Of a stretch of DNA of 64,000 nt, positions 34,333 through 43,985 are shown in pieces. Source of the stretch: Hyphomonas polymorpha PS728. GTDB taxonomy: Bacteria; Pseudomonadota; Alphaproteobacteria; Caulobacterales; Hyphomonadaceae. Made by a program: the position numbers and the translations under genes. Within the stretch, counting starts at the first letter, position 1. Each line of letters starts with the position of its first letter. Location of the stretch: the NCBI RefSeq assembly GCF_000685315.1, contig NZ_ARYM01000005.1:62001-126000 (forward strand), in the 5' to 3' direction. The notes under the pieces were generated by a model that saw nothing but the letters and a program-made list of their open reading frames with translations, made no database searches and was not told where the DNA came from.

Positions 34333-34716
34333 TTCGTTAACTTTTAAGGCCTCTGTATATTATTGATTTTTATAGATTTTATGATTTTTGGTGCCAGATG
34401 GGAAGCCAGTCTTTTTGCTCCCTTGTGGCGGTTCGAGTCCCGAATTCCACAACTTTCCGACTACATCTGCTGTCGTCCGAAGCACCAACTATTCGCTCTA
34501 GATCATCCGTGTCGCGCTTCGCCAGGAGCCGGCAACGATCTATCCGCGCGGTCGCGTTTCGTTTTCGCCGCAAACACGCCACTACGAGAACTCTCGCATG
34601 GCTGAAACCGCTTAGCATTTCCGCCCGCGACGCCATACGCCAGGTAGTCCGTGCCAAGAAGTTTTGGCATATTCATTTAGAAGAACACGGAACGCTACGC
34701 TGAAGGAGTTCGAAAA
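34333..34716. other. AT-richer island DNA without clear gene
   Basis: This gap starts with an AT-rich run (34340-34390). Open frames on both strands are rich in Arg and Ser and lack ribosome sites. The piece GGTTCGAGTCC near 34431 resembles a tRNA T-arm inside a hairpin with TTGTGG/CCACAA arms, but no tRNA body is attached, so it may be another att scar or chance. Confidence 0.35.
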
Positions 34717-34917
34717 TTGGTTGTCAGCGACGCTGAAATCGAAAAAGCCATCCGATCCGTAGCGAGACTTATTCACCGCTACGGTGATGCGTATTGGCCG
34801 CTGTTTGAACGCCTCGAAGCGGAACTCAAAGAGCGAAATAGCCGCAAAGACAGACTGAATGCCTACCTGCCGACCCATGAAACACATTCTGAAAATCCGA
34901 AGCGGCAGACCGACTAG
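34717..34917 (+). CDS. 66-residue hypothetical protein in island
   Basis: A small acidic/basic helical protein that starts at TTG 34717, with AAGGAG about ten bases before it. The middle part, RLIHRYGDAYWPLFERLEAELKER, is well formed and recalls small proteins found beside integrases in alphaproteobacteria, although I cannot name them. It is the only plus-strand candidate gene in the island. A non-ATG start and isolation make it moderately uncertain. Confidence 0.5.
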   Translation: MVVSDAEIEKAIRSVARLIHRYGDAYWPLFERLEAELKERNSRKDRLNAYLPTHETHSENPKRQTD

Positions 34918-34986
34918 GGCGAAGCGCTCCGCTAAAAATTTAAAATACTTATTTTTCAATGCTTTATTGGGTCGGAATTTTCAAAA

Positions 34987-35022
34987 TGTAGGAAGTTTTG
35001 TAGGAATATCTGTAGGATGATT
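34987..35022. repeat. Three 12-base repeats with TGTAGGA
   Basis: TGTAGGA begins at 34987, 34999 and 35011, an exact 12-base period. The surrounding DNA is AT-rich. Such phased short repeats occur as integrase arm sites or as replication iterons; no rep gene is near, and integrase remnants flank the region, so arm sites are favoured. Confidence 0.5.
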
Positions 35023-35174
35023 TTTGCCTCCGTTTTTCCTGTCGTGAATCCGGATTCGATGCATCGACCCAATCGCAGGTTCTTGAGACTTTGCAACCAG
35101 CTTTCTGATCGCAACCGGTCGGTTGGACTGATCTGCCAAGACACTCATCTATGAAGCGGCGCCGCAAGGTTCTG

Positions 35175-35924
35175 CTACGCAGAATGATCCCGCCGGAACC
35201 GGTGAGCTGCCAAAACCGACACTTCGGCAACCGAAGGTGAGTACTCAAAAGCCTTCGCCCAGAGCGGCGTCTTGATGTATCGCCTGTCTTCAATATGGGC
35301 GTGCTCGCTGGTCGTGATGTCCGCCAGGAGGCCCACCCAGCAGAGCGGGCGCAGCACCTGGTTCCAGATCATGCCAGGAACCCGGTCATAGGATCCTGCC
35401 GGCTCGGGGCGGCCAAAGAGGGCTTCCCGCAGAGCGCCGCAGGTTACGCCGCGTGCCGCCTGGACGTGCAGCAGGTTGAGGTAAAGGCTCCAGTCATCGA
35501 GCCGCGATTCAGAAAGCCGCGACCATGCGGCATGATCGACCTGAAACAGGTAGAAGGGCGCGATCTCATTAAAGAGATCGCCGGGCGAGCCCGCCAGCGC
35601 CCTGCCCGCTTTCGTCAGCCTGCAAGTCAGCTTTTCATGCCGTATGAGCTTCAGCTTCAACAACACGAAGTGCAGCGCCTCAAGTGGCGGGAAGTCGTAT
35701 TCGTTGAGCACCTTGTTAACACAGAAGAGCTTTTCCTCTTCCCAGCCCGGCCAGGCGAACTCTGCCGCGGCCCAGTGGACGAACTTGCGCTGGAATGCCT
35801 TGCCTTGGGTCAGCCCGATGGTTTCGTGCTCAAGCAGGAACGCCAGCAGCTTCTGAGCGGCGCAGATCATCGGCGCGTCCGCAAGCGCCGGCTCATGATT
35901 GGAAATAGCAATGGAATGGAGCAT
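35175..35924 (-). CDS. Unknown 249-residue island protein
   Basis: A complete-looking protein without signal or membrane segment, rich in aromatic residues: KLLAFLLEHETIGLTQGKAFQRKFVHWAAAEF (in parts), LHFVLLKLKLIRHEKLTCRLTKAGRAL, and LYLNLLHVQAARGV. The middle part looks like winged-helix or helical repeat sequence. I do not recognise it. No good ribosome site is seen before ATG 35924; ATG 35870 is an alternative. It lies between two clusters of short repeats and is the only apparently intact larger gene of the island, so it may be the cargo of the last element. Confidence 0.6.
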   Translation of the reverse strand: MLHSIAISNHEPALADAPMICAAQKLLAFLLEHETIGLTQGKAFQRKFVHWAAAEFAWPGWEEEKLFCVNKVLNEYDFPPLEALHFVLLKLKLIRHEKLTCRLTKAGRALAGSPGDLFNEIAPFYLFQVDHAAWSRLSESRLDDWSLYLNLLHVQAARGVTCGALREALFGRPEPAGSYDRVPGMIWNQVLRPLCWVGLLADITTSEHAHIEDRRYIKTPLWAKAFEYSPSVAEVSVLAAHRFRRDHSA

Positions 35925-36235
35925 AATAGCGGATCCCGGTCAGGCGCTTACTTTCGAGTGATCAATTCACCGGTGCAAGCAGGAACTTCCCCTGGGGTCT
36001 GGATCAGGCTCGAGCCCCGAATGTCGCGTCGAACCAGACCATACGGTGGAGACGCAAAAATCATTTCAGGATTTTCAACAGGTTAAGCCATAGAGTTCGA
36101 CGCAAGTGACGCGCGTCGAAACAAGAGACAATATTCAATTAATACAGTTACTTATCTTATTTTATTCTGCAGTTTGTATCTCATTTTGTATCCACGTTGT
36201 ATCCCGCTTTTGAAGCACTCTGGAGCTGGCCCAGC
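35925..36235. other. AT-rich gap with three TTGTATC repeats
   Basis: No gene is seen. TTGTATC starts at 36174, 36186 and 36197 (12- and 11-base steps), similar in spacing and in the TTTTGTA core to the cluster at 34987. The right end abuts the inverted repeat of the IS element at 36236. These repeats may be integrase arm sites of an older element. Confidence 0.45.
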
Positions 36236-36339
36236 CCCCTGAATTCCGGCCATGATTTTGCGGACTTGAACCAGTCCCCTGATCCAGGCCGTTTTTTTGG
36301 AGACTCTGTTCGCCTTTCTTTCTGGTTGGGCGTGGGTGG

Positions 36340-36590
36340 CTAAGGCCCGCTAAGCGGAGCTCTTGCGTAGCTCAGGCAAAGCGGGCCGGGCTCGCCGCGC
36401 CTGGTCGCAGCCAGGGCCCGCAGACGCTCCCGCATGACCGCGTCATCGCCTGCCTGTTTCTCATATTGGAACGTTGATCGATCCAGCTCAGCCAGCTTGC
36501 AGGCCCGACGTTCGCTCAGCTCGTGCACCTCCATCAGGTGCTGCACGGCCTTGCGTTTGACATCGGGCGTCAGAAGTTTTTTGAGGCAAG
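36340..36590 (-). pseudogene. Truncated IS3 orfB (transposase catalytic part)
   Basis: The orfB reading begins around KKLLTPDVKRKAVQHLMEVH, continues as ELSERRACKLAELDRSTFQY and ends in an unrelated tail (RRGEPGPLCLSYARAPL) at 36340. Only the N-terminal helical part of orfB is left; the DDE domain is absent. Frame overlap with orfA fits the usual programmed frameshift arrangement. Confidence 0.7.
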
Positions 36591-36856
36591 ATCCTTCAGC
36601 GCTGCATTGTCCAGCATCGCCTCGGCCAGAAGGCGCTTCAGCTTGCTGTTCTCGGTCTCCAGCGTCCGCAGCCGCTGGGCGTCCGACACCGTCATCCCGC
36701 CAAACTTGGCCTTCAGCTTGTAGAACGTCGCATCCGAAAGCCCGTACTTTCGGCAAATGTCTGCCGTCTTCACGCCGCTCTCGTGCTCCCGGATCATCGC
36801 AATGATCTGCTAGTCTGAGCCGCAGGCAGGCGAAGCCAATATCTGCTCTTGCGCAT
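36570..36856 (-). pseudogene. Damaged IS3 orfA (helix-turn-helix subunit)
   Basis: From IIAMIREHESGVKTADICRKYGLSDATFYKLKAKFGGM (in parts) to the leucine-zipper RLRTLETENSKLKRLLAEAMLDNAAL the sequence is a normal IS3 orfA. Upstream, the expected MRKSR start (ATG at 36856) is separated from it by extra sequence and a TAG just before QIIAMI, so the first codons are broken. A shorter product from an internal start could still be made. Confidence 0.7.
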
Positions 36857-37022
36857 GTGTCATCCTCTCTCATCGAGAGAGTCTGCAAAATCATGGACGG
36901 AATTCAGGGGAGGCTGGGTTAGTCTCGTTCTTGGTTCGCAGGCGGCTAAGCAATTATTGCCCGCCTATTTGCCGCCACAATAGATGAGCCTCGGCTCGCT
37001 CCAAGATCGGTTAATACGCTTG

Positions 37023-37985
37023 TTACGCCAATCGTGCAGCGTTCTCGACCAAGTCGACAATTTTCCATCCTTGGTGTGTGGCGGGGCCTACCAGATTCAT
37101 CGCTTCGGATTTGCGTAGCGCGAGGCCCAACAACTCGCGAGGCCTGGTTACGCCAACGAAGACGTTTGTCGCAGCCGTGAGCTTCACTCCGGTAAAGATC
37201 TCGTCGGTAACGCCGAACGCGCGTGGAAGTACCGTGGTCAGGTCGATGCACCGCTCGTCTGCACGACTGCCTTTCCAAACCTCACTCTCCACAACGAGAA
37301 TACCATCTACGCTCTTGCCCTTGACCGAGTGGATCGATCCCAGCCGCAATGTGAGCTCGTCGAACTGCACCTGTTTTGTGGAGCGGCGTTCGGGGTCAGC
37401 GGGATCGGCCTTTTGTTCCGCGACAAAACCGCAAAAGTCTGCAATTTCCGCTTCAGCGCCCTGAGGATGCGGACTCAAGAGCGGCAACAACTGTTCCATG
37501 AACACCAACCATGCCGCCTGGTCCCACGCTGCATCGCCGGTAAGCACATGATCCCGCAGCAATCGGCGCACAGCCCGTGGCAACCCGAGGTCGTGATGCG
37601 ATAGTGCCGCCCACACGTTGTGCGCGGTAATCGGACGATCATTCGCCGCTCTCCACCCATGGGCGCGTGCCAAACCGGAAATGCCGACCGCGAGCATCTC
37701 GCTGACCTCGGCGGGTGGGCGCGCCGCGGCATAGTGCACCGCAGCCTTCTGAAGCTGCCGGCAAAGGAGGTTAGCCTTACCGCGAGAACCACCTTCGCTG
37801 CGATATGCCGGATGGTAGTCGACCAGACTCTTCGGCTGCCAAGCCCCCTTCTTGCCGGGCAGATTGTGACGCGATGCGACCGCCCAGACGTCGCGCGTGC
37901 TGCAATCGTCGCCCCACAGCGCGCGTGCTTCTTCGGCGAAGGCTCCGAGAACCCCGCCGATCGTACCTTCGTCGAACAGGAACAT
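37023..37985 (-). pseudogene. C-terminal fragment of UvrD/Rep-type helicase
   Basis: About 320 codons with helicase motifs of superfamily 1: GSIHSVKGKSVDGILVVES (motif V region) and NVFVGVTRPRELLGLAL (motif VI), ending at a normal stop at 37023. The N-terminal ATPase part, with the Walker motifs, is missing. Its first codons are joined in frame to a FecR remnant (37986-38262), so a 405-codon reading frame spans both by accident. Helicases of this kind occur in Gabija-like and other defence operons, but the fragment is too short to tell. Confidence is high for the helicase family, low for the system. Confidence 0.65.
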
Positions 37986-38262
37986 CAACCGCTCTTCCGC
38001 CACCCGTCCCTCAATCTGGATCTTGGCCTCAGAATACCGGTTCATTTCAGCAGCTGCTTCAGCCAGCGTGACATCCGTGAACGTGATCATGCCAGACTGC
38101 CAGGACAGCGCCCGGCCGAGGTCTACACGCGTCAGCGACCTGCCCTGCCCGGACAGCCTCAACTGATCACCGGACGCAAGCCGCGTGTCCTCCCCTGCTG
38201 CCAACACATTCACGGAGCCCTCGATCAGCGTTACACGCACGCCTTCGGCTGCCGTCAGGTCC
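37986..38262 (-). pseudogene. FecR-type anti-sigma fragment, fused in frame to helicase piece
   Basis: The segment EGVRVTLIEGSVNVLAAGEDTRLASGDQLRLSG (in parts) and LGRALSWQSGMITFTDVTLAEAAAEMNRYS belongs to the periplasmic FecR domain of cell-surface signalling anti-sigma factors. The N-terminal anti-sigma and membrane parts and the C-terminal end are missing. On the left it runs without a stop into the helicase fragment; on the right it abuts a TraG fragment at about 38265. It has no promoter or ribosome site of its own. Confidence 0.7.
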
Positions 38263-38265
38263 TAC

Positions 38266-38703
38266 GAGATGATGCGTGGTGCGCATCCGCTCAATCGTCT
38301 GAAACAGGGTGCGCTCTGGATGGGCGAGGAGCCGCGCGCAGCCGGCCAGCGACTTGTCCTCTTCGGCATAGAGTACGTGCAGGATAACGGCGACGAGCAG
38401 CGCATATCCTGTCTTGTCCCAGTGATCGCGCCGCTCGGCGCTGCCTTCGGGATCGACCAGGATGTCAGCAATGTTTTGCACATCCCGGACTTCGAAGTCG
38501 CCTTTGCGAACTTCCAGCAGAGGGTTGTAGCGGGGGCTCATCCTATCTGTCGGATCAAACCGGATGCAGGGGCCGAGCTTAGACCGCCATCCGGAGGTGA
38601 GCTGCCAGTTCTCTCCCTTAATGTCATGCACGACGCAGCTTCCGGCCCAGGAGAGGAGCGTCGGGATGACGAGCCCTACTCCCTTGCCTGAACGGGTTGG
38701 CGC
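38266..38703 (-). pseudogene. TraG/VirD4 coupling-protein fragment
   Basis: The reading starts at APTRSGKGVGLVIPTLLSW, which is the Walker A region of TraG, and runs through VVHDIKGENWQLTSGWRS, FDPTD and RYNPLLEVRKG to THH near 38266, where it stops being TraG. Only about 145 of roughly 650 residues are present. It differs from the intact orphan at 9365 and is of the conjugative-plasmid type. The left boundary with the DptH-like piece falls in a stretch of about 12 bases that both reading frames can use. Confidence 0.75.
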
Positions 38704-40044
38704 AAATGACGGCGTTCACATTAGGTGCAAAACGCATCCCTTTCCTATCCGCTCCAAAGCTTTCGATAGAACTGATGCAAGCGGCTAGCTTGTCTGCTAG
38801 GTAATCCCCGGACGCCATACCCGGCGTGGATTGACGGGACTCTGATAAGAAAGCCCCCGGCAGTTGGCGCCTTACTCGGTGGCGCAAAAGCCCTCCATAC
38901 CCAAGTGGCGACCTGATCATGACGTTTGAGGCACTCGGCTCCGACATGTCGAGTTGAGCTATGATGCCAAGGTCAGGCTTGGCGCCTCTCGGCTGTCGTT
39001 CAAACCACCTGACGTGATTTCTGGTGTCTTCAGAGAGGTTTGCAATCGTAGTATCGTCTGGCCGAGAGTCCCCTTCCCGGTCGTCATAAATCTCTACAAA
39101 GCGCGATCCAGCCGACTGGCTCGATGTTTTTCCTTCCCCTCCGCGCTAGCGAGCGGAACACCAACTTATGAGGCCTTCATTACATGAATCTGTCGTCCCG
39201 CCGGCGCTAGCAACGAGAATGCTCACAACGGGTTTTGCCGCCAGCAGGCCAGATACATCTTCAAGGGCCCGCGAGACTTGCGCTGCGCTGAAGCCGGTAG
39301 AAATTCCACCCACAGAAATCCCGAAAGCGTCGCCGAACGGCGCCAGCCTTGACCGAGTCGGAAGGCTGCCCAAACGATCCCCGTTTCACAAGACAGACCA
39401 ATAATCGGTACCATTCTCAACTGAAAGGAAATCGACTTGCTCGACACCGCTGGGCGAACGCAGCGAAAGCGTAAGCAAGTCGGGGACGCAGTCAGGATCG
39501 AGAACGCTAACGGCGGGGCAAGGATTACTTCCTTCCTCAGCCTTCAGCAGCACCTCTTGGGCTAGCGCCTGCCAGGCGAGCCGGATCGGGTGCATAGGCG
39601 ACAACATAACCGCATCCGGCACACGGGAGATCGTGCGCCGATCACTCTCCAATGATGTGATCAGGCTGACGTCGACCCAGCATGCCACACCGGGCTCAGC
39701 TGAAATCCAAGCTTGGTATGCAGCAAGGTATCTTTCCAGGAGCGCCTTAAAGTCCGGGTCGGTGTCCAGCCATTTTCCGAGGAGGGCTGATTCCACAAGG
39801 CCAGGCTGGTCGTCGGATCCGCGAATCCGTGCGGCGAGCTTTTGGCGCGCTTCGATGAACCCCTCAGGCGGGTTGAACTCAGAAACATCCGGCCGCGGAT
39901 CGTGCAAGAAGCGCCCAGTTGAGAACAATGGCCCGGTACCCTTGCCCCAAGTGGGCTGCACCCAAGCGTCAACATAGTCATCCGCGAACACGGTCGGGAG
40001 ATATGATAGGCCCGCGCCTTCCCGTGAAAGCATCCAATCCTGGA
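38704..40044 (-). pseudogene. Decayed ATPase gene, resembles DptH of phosphorothioation-based defence
   Basis: Read from 40033 downward, one frame gives about 215 codons to a TGA at 39386-39388, then continues in the same frame (GDRLGSLP...PFGDAFGISVGGISTGFSAAQVSRALEDVSG) to another break near 39146, and resumes in a shifted frame with RFVEIYDDREGDSRPDDTTIANLSEDTRNH and GIIAQLDMSEPSA. The TGA sits where a Trp would fit (DYWSVL-W-NGD). The MLSPMHPIRLAWQALAQ and YDDRE segments recall DptH; that name is tentative. Both ends are cut: integrase remnant on the right, TraG piece on the left. Confidence 0.5.
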
Positions 40045-40218
40045 AGCTCGATAAGGGCCGAAGGAAAGGGTCTTCTGCTTCCCATCAAAACTGTAAGCCA
40101 TTTTCCAGAGTTTGGAGCCGTTCGGCTTCACCTCCAGGTACATGTTCCCGCCATCAGCATACTTGCGGGTCTTCGGCTCCGGCTTCAGCGCCCGGATCTT
40201 CATATCGGTCAATGGCAT
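40045..40218 (-). pseudogene. Integrase N-terminal remnant (DUF4102), tRNA-proximal copy
   Basis: From ATG 40218 the protein reads MPLTDMKIRALK, then TRKYADGGNMYLEVKPNG, and ends at LSFGPYRA (58 residues), after which the frame enters the DptH-like gene. This is the arm-binding domain of a P4-type tyrosine recombinase; the core-binding and catalytic domains are gone. The ATG is 186 bases from the tRNA-Leu 3' end, the usual place for such an integrase gene. Confidence 0.82.
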
Positions 40219-40222
40219 CGTC

Positions 40223-40283
40223 TGGTATCGCCCTTCGCGTCTGGCATTATTCAGTACCAGAAACCCCGCAATGATACCAGAAA
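40223..40283. repeat. Arm-type repeats before the integrase remnant
   Basis: TACCAGAAA occurs at 40255-40263 and 40275-40283 (20-base period), and the inverse core TGGTATC at 40223-40229. P4-type integrases bind such short repeats upstream of their own gene. They lie between the integrase start (40218) and the tRNA. Confidence 0.55.
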
Positions 40284-40378
40284 TTGGGCTGGCTGCAGGT
40301 GGAAGCCAGTGGACGCGGGCGGACAGCCAGATCTCACTAAGCATTGTTTTAATAGAAGTTATTTAGAAATCTGGACGT

Positions 40379-40403
40379 AAAAAAACCGCCCCGAAGAGCG
40401 GTT
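40379..40403 (-). terminator. Intrinsic terminator of tRNA-Leu
   Basis: In the tRNA direction, AACCGC (40403-40398) pairs with GCGGTT (40389-40384) around an 8-base loop and is followed by seven T (A at 40379-40385 on the plus strand). It begins directly after the CCA end and is part of the sequence duplicated at 34283-34332. Confidence 0.85.
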
Positions 40404-40488
40404 TGGTGCCCAGAAGAGGACTCGAACCTCCACGCCTTGCAGCGCTGCTACCTGAAAGCAGTGCGTCTACCAATTCCGCCATCTGGGC
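40404..40488 (-). tRNA. tRNA-Leu, anticodon CAG
   Basis: An 85-base cloverleaf on the minus strand, with encoded CCA. Acceptor GCCCAGA/TCTGGGC pairs perfectly; the anticodon stem CTGCT/AGCAG surrounds TTCAGGT; there is a long variable arm as in class II tRNAs and a T-arm GGTTCGAGTCC. It is the likely attachment site of the adjacent island. Confidence 0.95.
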
Positions 40489-40506
40489 ACGGGGTAGAGA
40501 GGCGGG

Positions 40507-40535
40507 GATTTATCCGTGGGATACGGTCTCGTCAA
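40507..40535 (-). promoter_or_regulatory. Promoter of tRNA-Leu
   Basis: On the minus strand, TTGACG (40535-40530) and TAAATC (40512-40507) are 17 bases apart; the -10 ends 18 bases before the tRNA 5' end. The fit to the housekeeping sigma pattern is good at -35 and fair at -10. Confidence 0.6.
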
Positions 40536-40665
40536 CCGTCAAATCCATCGATCCACAGGGTTAAAGGCCGCTGACTTGTGCAGAGATGCGTTTTTTCTTC
40601 GCATGGCTATCGGAATCCGCTCCGGGGCATAAAACGATGTTCCGTCTGACAAAGAAGGTTTTGGG

Positions 40666-41964
40666 GTGGCCACTACAGGAACGAAGTCTGAAGGGCCGGT
40701 CAAACGGGCGATCCGGAATGCAGGCTGGCTGCTGGCCGGCAAAGGCGCCGGGGGTTTTTTCAGCCTGTTCTACCTCGCGCTTACCGCCCGAAGCCTCGGC
40801 GCCGAACAGTTCGGGATATTCGCGCTGATCCTGTCCTACGGTCAGGCAGTAACCAATCTGGCGCAGTTCCAGTCCTGGCAGACCGTGGTACGCTATGGCG
40901 CCATGCATGAGGCAGACGCCGCGCCGGACAAGTTGAGGCGCATCATCGTATTTGCCTTCCTGCTGGATCTTGGCGCCGCGTTGGCAGGCACACTTCTATC
41001 GGTGGCCGGGGTATACCTGCTTGGAGGGCAATTCGGCTGGTCGCGGCCCGAGCAGGATCTGGCCGCCCTGTTCTGCCTGTCCCTGCTGTTTGGGGTGCGC
41101 GGCGCCCCGACGGGCGTATTGCGCCTTTTCGACCGGTTTGATGTGGCCGCCTATGCTGAAACGGTGCTGCCGGCCACGCGAATGGCGGGTGCCCTGATCG
41201 CCTGGATGAGCGGCGCGTCCATAGCCGGATATCTGGCAGCCTGGGCGGTGGCGGAACTCGTGACGACAGGGGCTATGTGGTGGGCCAGCGTGCGGGAGAT
41301 CCGAAAGCGGTTCCGGGAGCCGGTGATGGGGCCGCGAGTCCGGGGTGTGGTGGAAGAGAATGCAGGCCTCTGGGTATTCGCCTGGACGACCAACCTCAAC
41401 ACCTCGCTCAACCTGGTCTGGAAGCAATTCCCGGTGCTCGCCGTGGGCTGGGCCGTTGACGCTGTGGCCGCCGGTGGCTTCCGGATTGCTACGCAGCTCG
41501 TCGGAGCATTGAACAAGCCGACGATTGCCCTGGCCCGGGCAATCTATCCCGAATTTGCAAAGCTGGCAGTGGTCGACAGGGCCGCCATCAACAGGACAGT
41601 GCTGCGGGCATGCCTGATCGGCGCGCTGGCCGGGGTCATCGCGCTCATAGCGGTGCTCCTTGCCGGGCAGAGCGTTCTGCAGCTGGTGGGCGGCGAGGAT
41701 TATCTCTTCGTATTCCCCGTGCTGCTCATCCTTTCAGTCGCGGCCGTGTTTGATCTGAGCGGTGTGGCCATCGAGCCAGCTCTGGTGGCGCTGGGACGGC
41801 CGGGCACCGTGCTCTGGGTTCGGGGTATGGTGTCGATCATGTTTGCCGCCGCACTTGCCGGCGCCGTGCTGGTCTATGGCAGCCTGGGCGCTGCCGTGGC
41901 GACGGCGGGGGCATCTCTGCTCCTGCTCATTCTGCTTTACGCCGCCTTTCGAAAGCAGGAGTGA
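40666..41964 (+). CDS. Lipopolysaccharide/oligosaccharide flippase (MATE/RfbX-like)
   Basis: A 432-residue membrane protein with about twelve to fourteen helices. N-terminal AIRNAGWLLAGKGAGGFFSLFYLALTARSLG (in parts) and FALILSYGQAVTNLAQFQSWQTVVRYG match the polysaccharide-biosynthesis flippase family, which turns lipid-linked sugars across the inner membrane. The GTG at 40666 follows GAAGG. It stands 240 bases before the acyl-AMP ligase gene on the same strand. It could move a lipid precursor of the sphingolipid locus or an unrelated surface glycan; position is the only hint. Confidence 0.85.
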   Translation: MATTGTKSEGPVKRAIRNAGWLLAGKGAGGFFSLFYLALTARSLGAEQFGIFALILSYGQAVTNLAQFQSWQTVVRYGAMHEADAAPDKLRRIIVFAFLLDLGAALAGTLLSVAGVYLLGGQFGWSRPEQDLAALFCLSLLFGVRGAPTGVLRLFDRFDVAAYAETVLPATRMAGALIAWMSGASIAGYLAAWAVAELVTTGAMWWASVREIRKRFREPVMGPRVRGVVEENAGLWVFAWTTNLNTSLNLVWKQFPVLAVGWAVDAVAAGGFRIATQLVGALNKPTIALARAIYPEFAKLAVVDRAAINRTVLRACLIGALAGVIALIAVLLAGQSVLQLVGGEDYLFVFPVLLILSVAAVFDLSGVAIEPALVALGRPGTVLWVRGMVSIMFAAALAGAVLVYGSLGAAVATAGASLLLLILLYAAFRKQE

Positions 41965-42203
41965 GCGGTAACCTTGAGCCACCGGAAGCTGGTGTCTCTC
42001 CGCAGCCGGATGATTCCGCTTTAAGGGGTAATATTCCGTGTTTCCGGAACGTAAATACATATCTTCGTCAGACTATCGTAAGGTTTGACAAAAGAAGCAG
42101 TCGGTTTCCCACAAAAGAACTCTATTCATCTTGACGATAAATGTCGGAAGCGTGAATTCATACGAGCGGCCTGTGCCCATTTCCGGGAACAGCAGTCTGC
42201 AGA

Positions 42204-43967
<1,764 letters not shown>

Positions 43968-43985
43968 TAGCGCGCTGTCTGCACC

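Larger units (their letters stand above)
36236..36910 (-). mobile_element. Internally deleted IS3-family element, about 675 bp
   Basis: The ends are 31-base inverted repeats with two mismatches: 36236-36266 and 36880-36910 (outer sequence CCCCTGAATTCCG, then CATGATTTTGC). Inside are an IS3-type orfA and the first part of orfB on the minus strand. A full element of this family is about 1.2 kb, so roughly half is missing, mainly orfB with its DDE catalytic core. No target duplication is evident. It can only move if a related transposase acts on its ends. Confidence 0.8.

Noticed and set aside
34425-34460. T-arm-like piece GGTTCGAGTCC with TTGTGG/CCACAA arms
   Set aside because: There is no acceptor, D-arm or anticodon arm, so it is not a tRNA; it is at most an att scar or chance.
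34398-34703. Arg/Ser-rich plus-strand frame before the 66-residue island gene
   Set aside because: No ribosome site, low-complexity composition, and an equally long frame lies on the other strand.
34987-35022. CRISPR array or replication origin
   Set aside because: Only three 12-base units with no spacer structure and no cas or rep gene; repeats elsewhere in the window do not form an array either.
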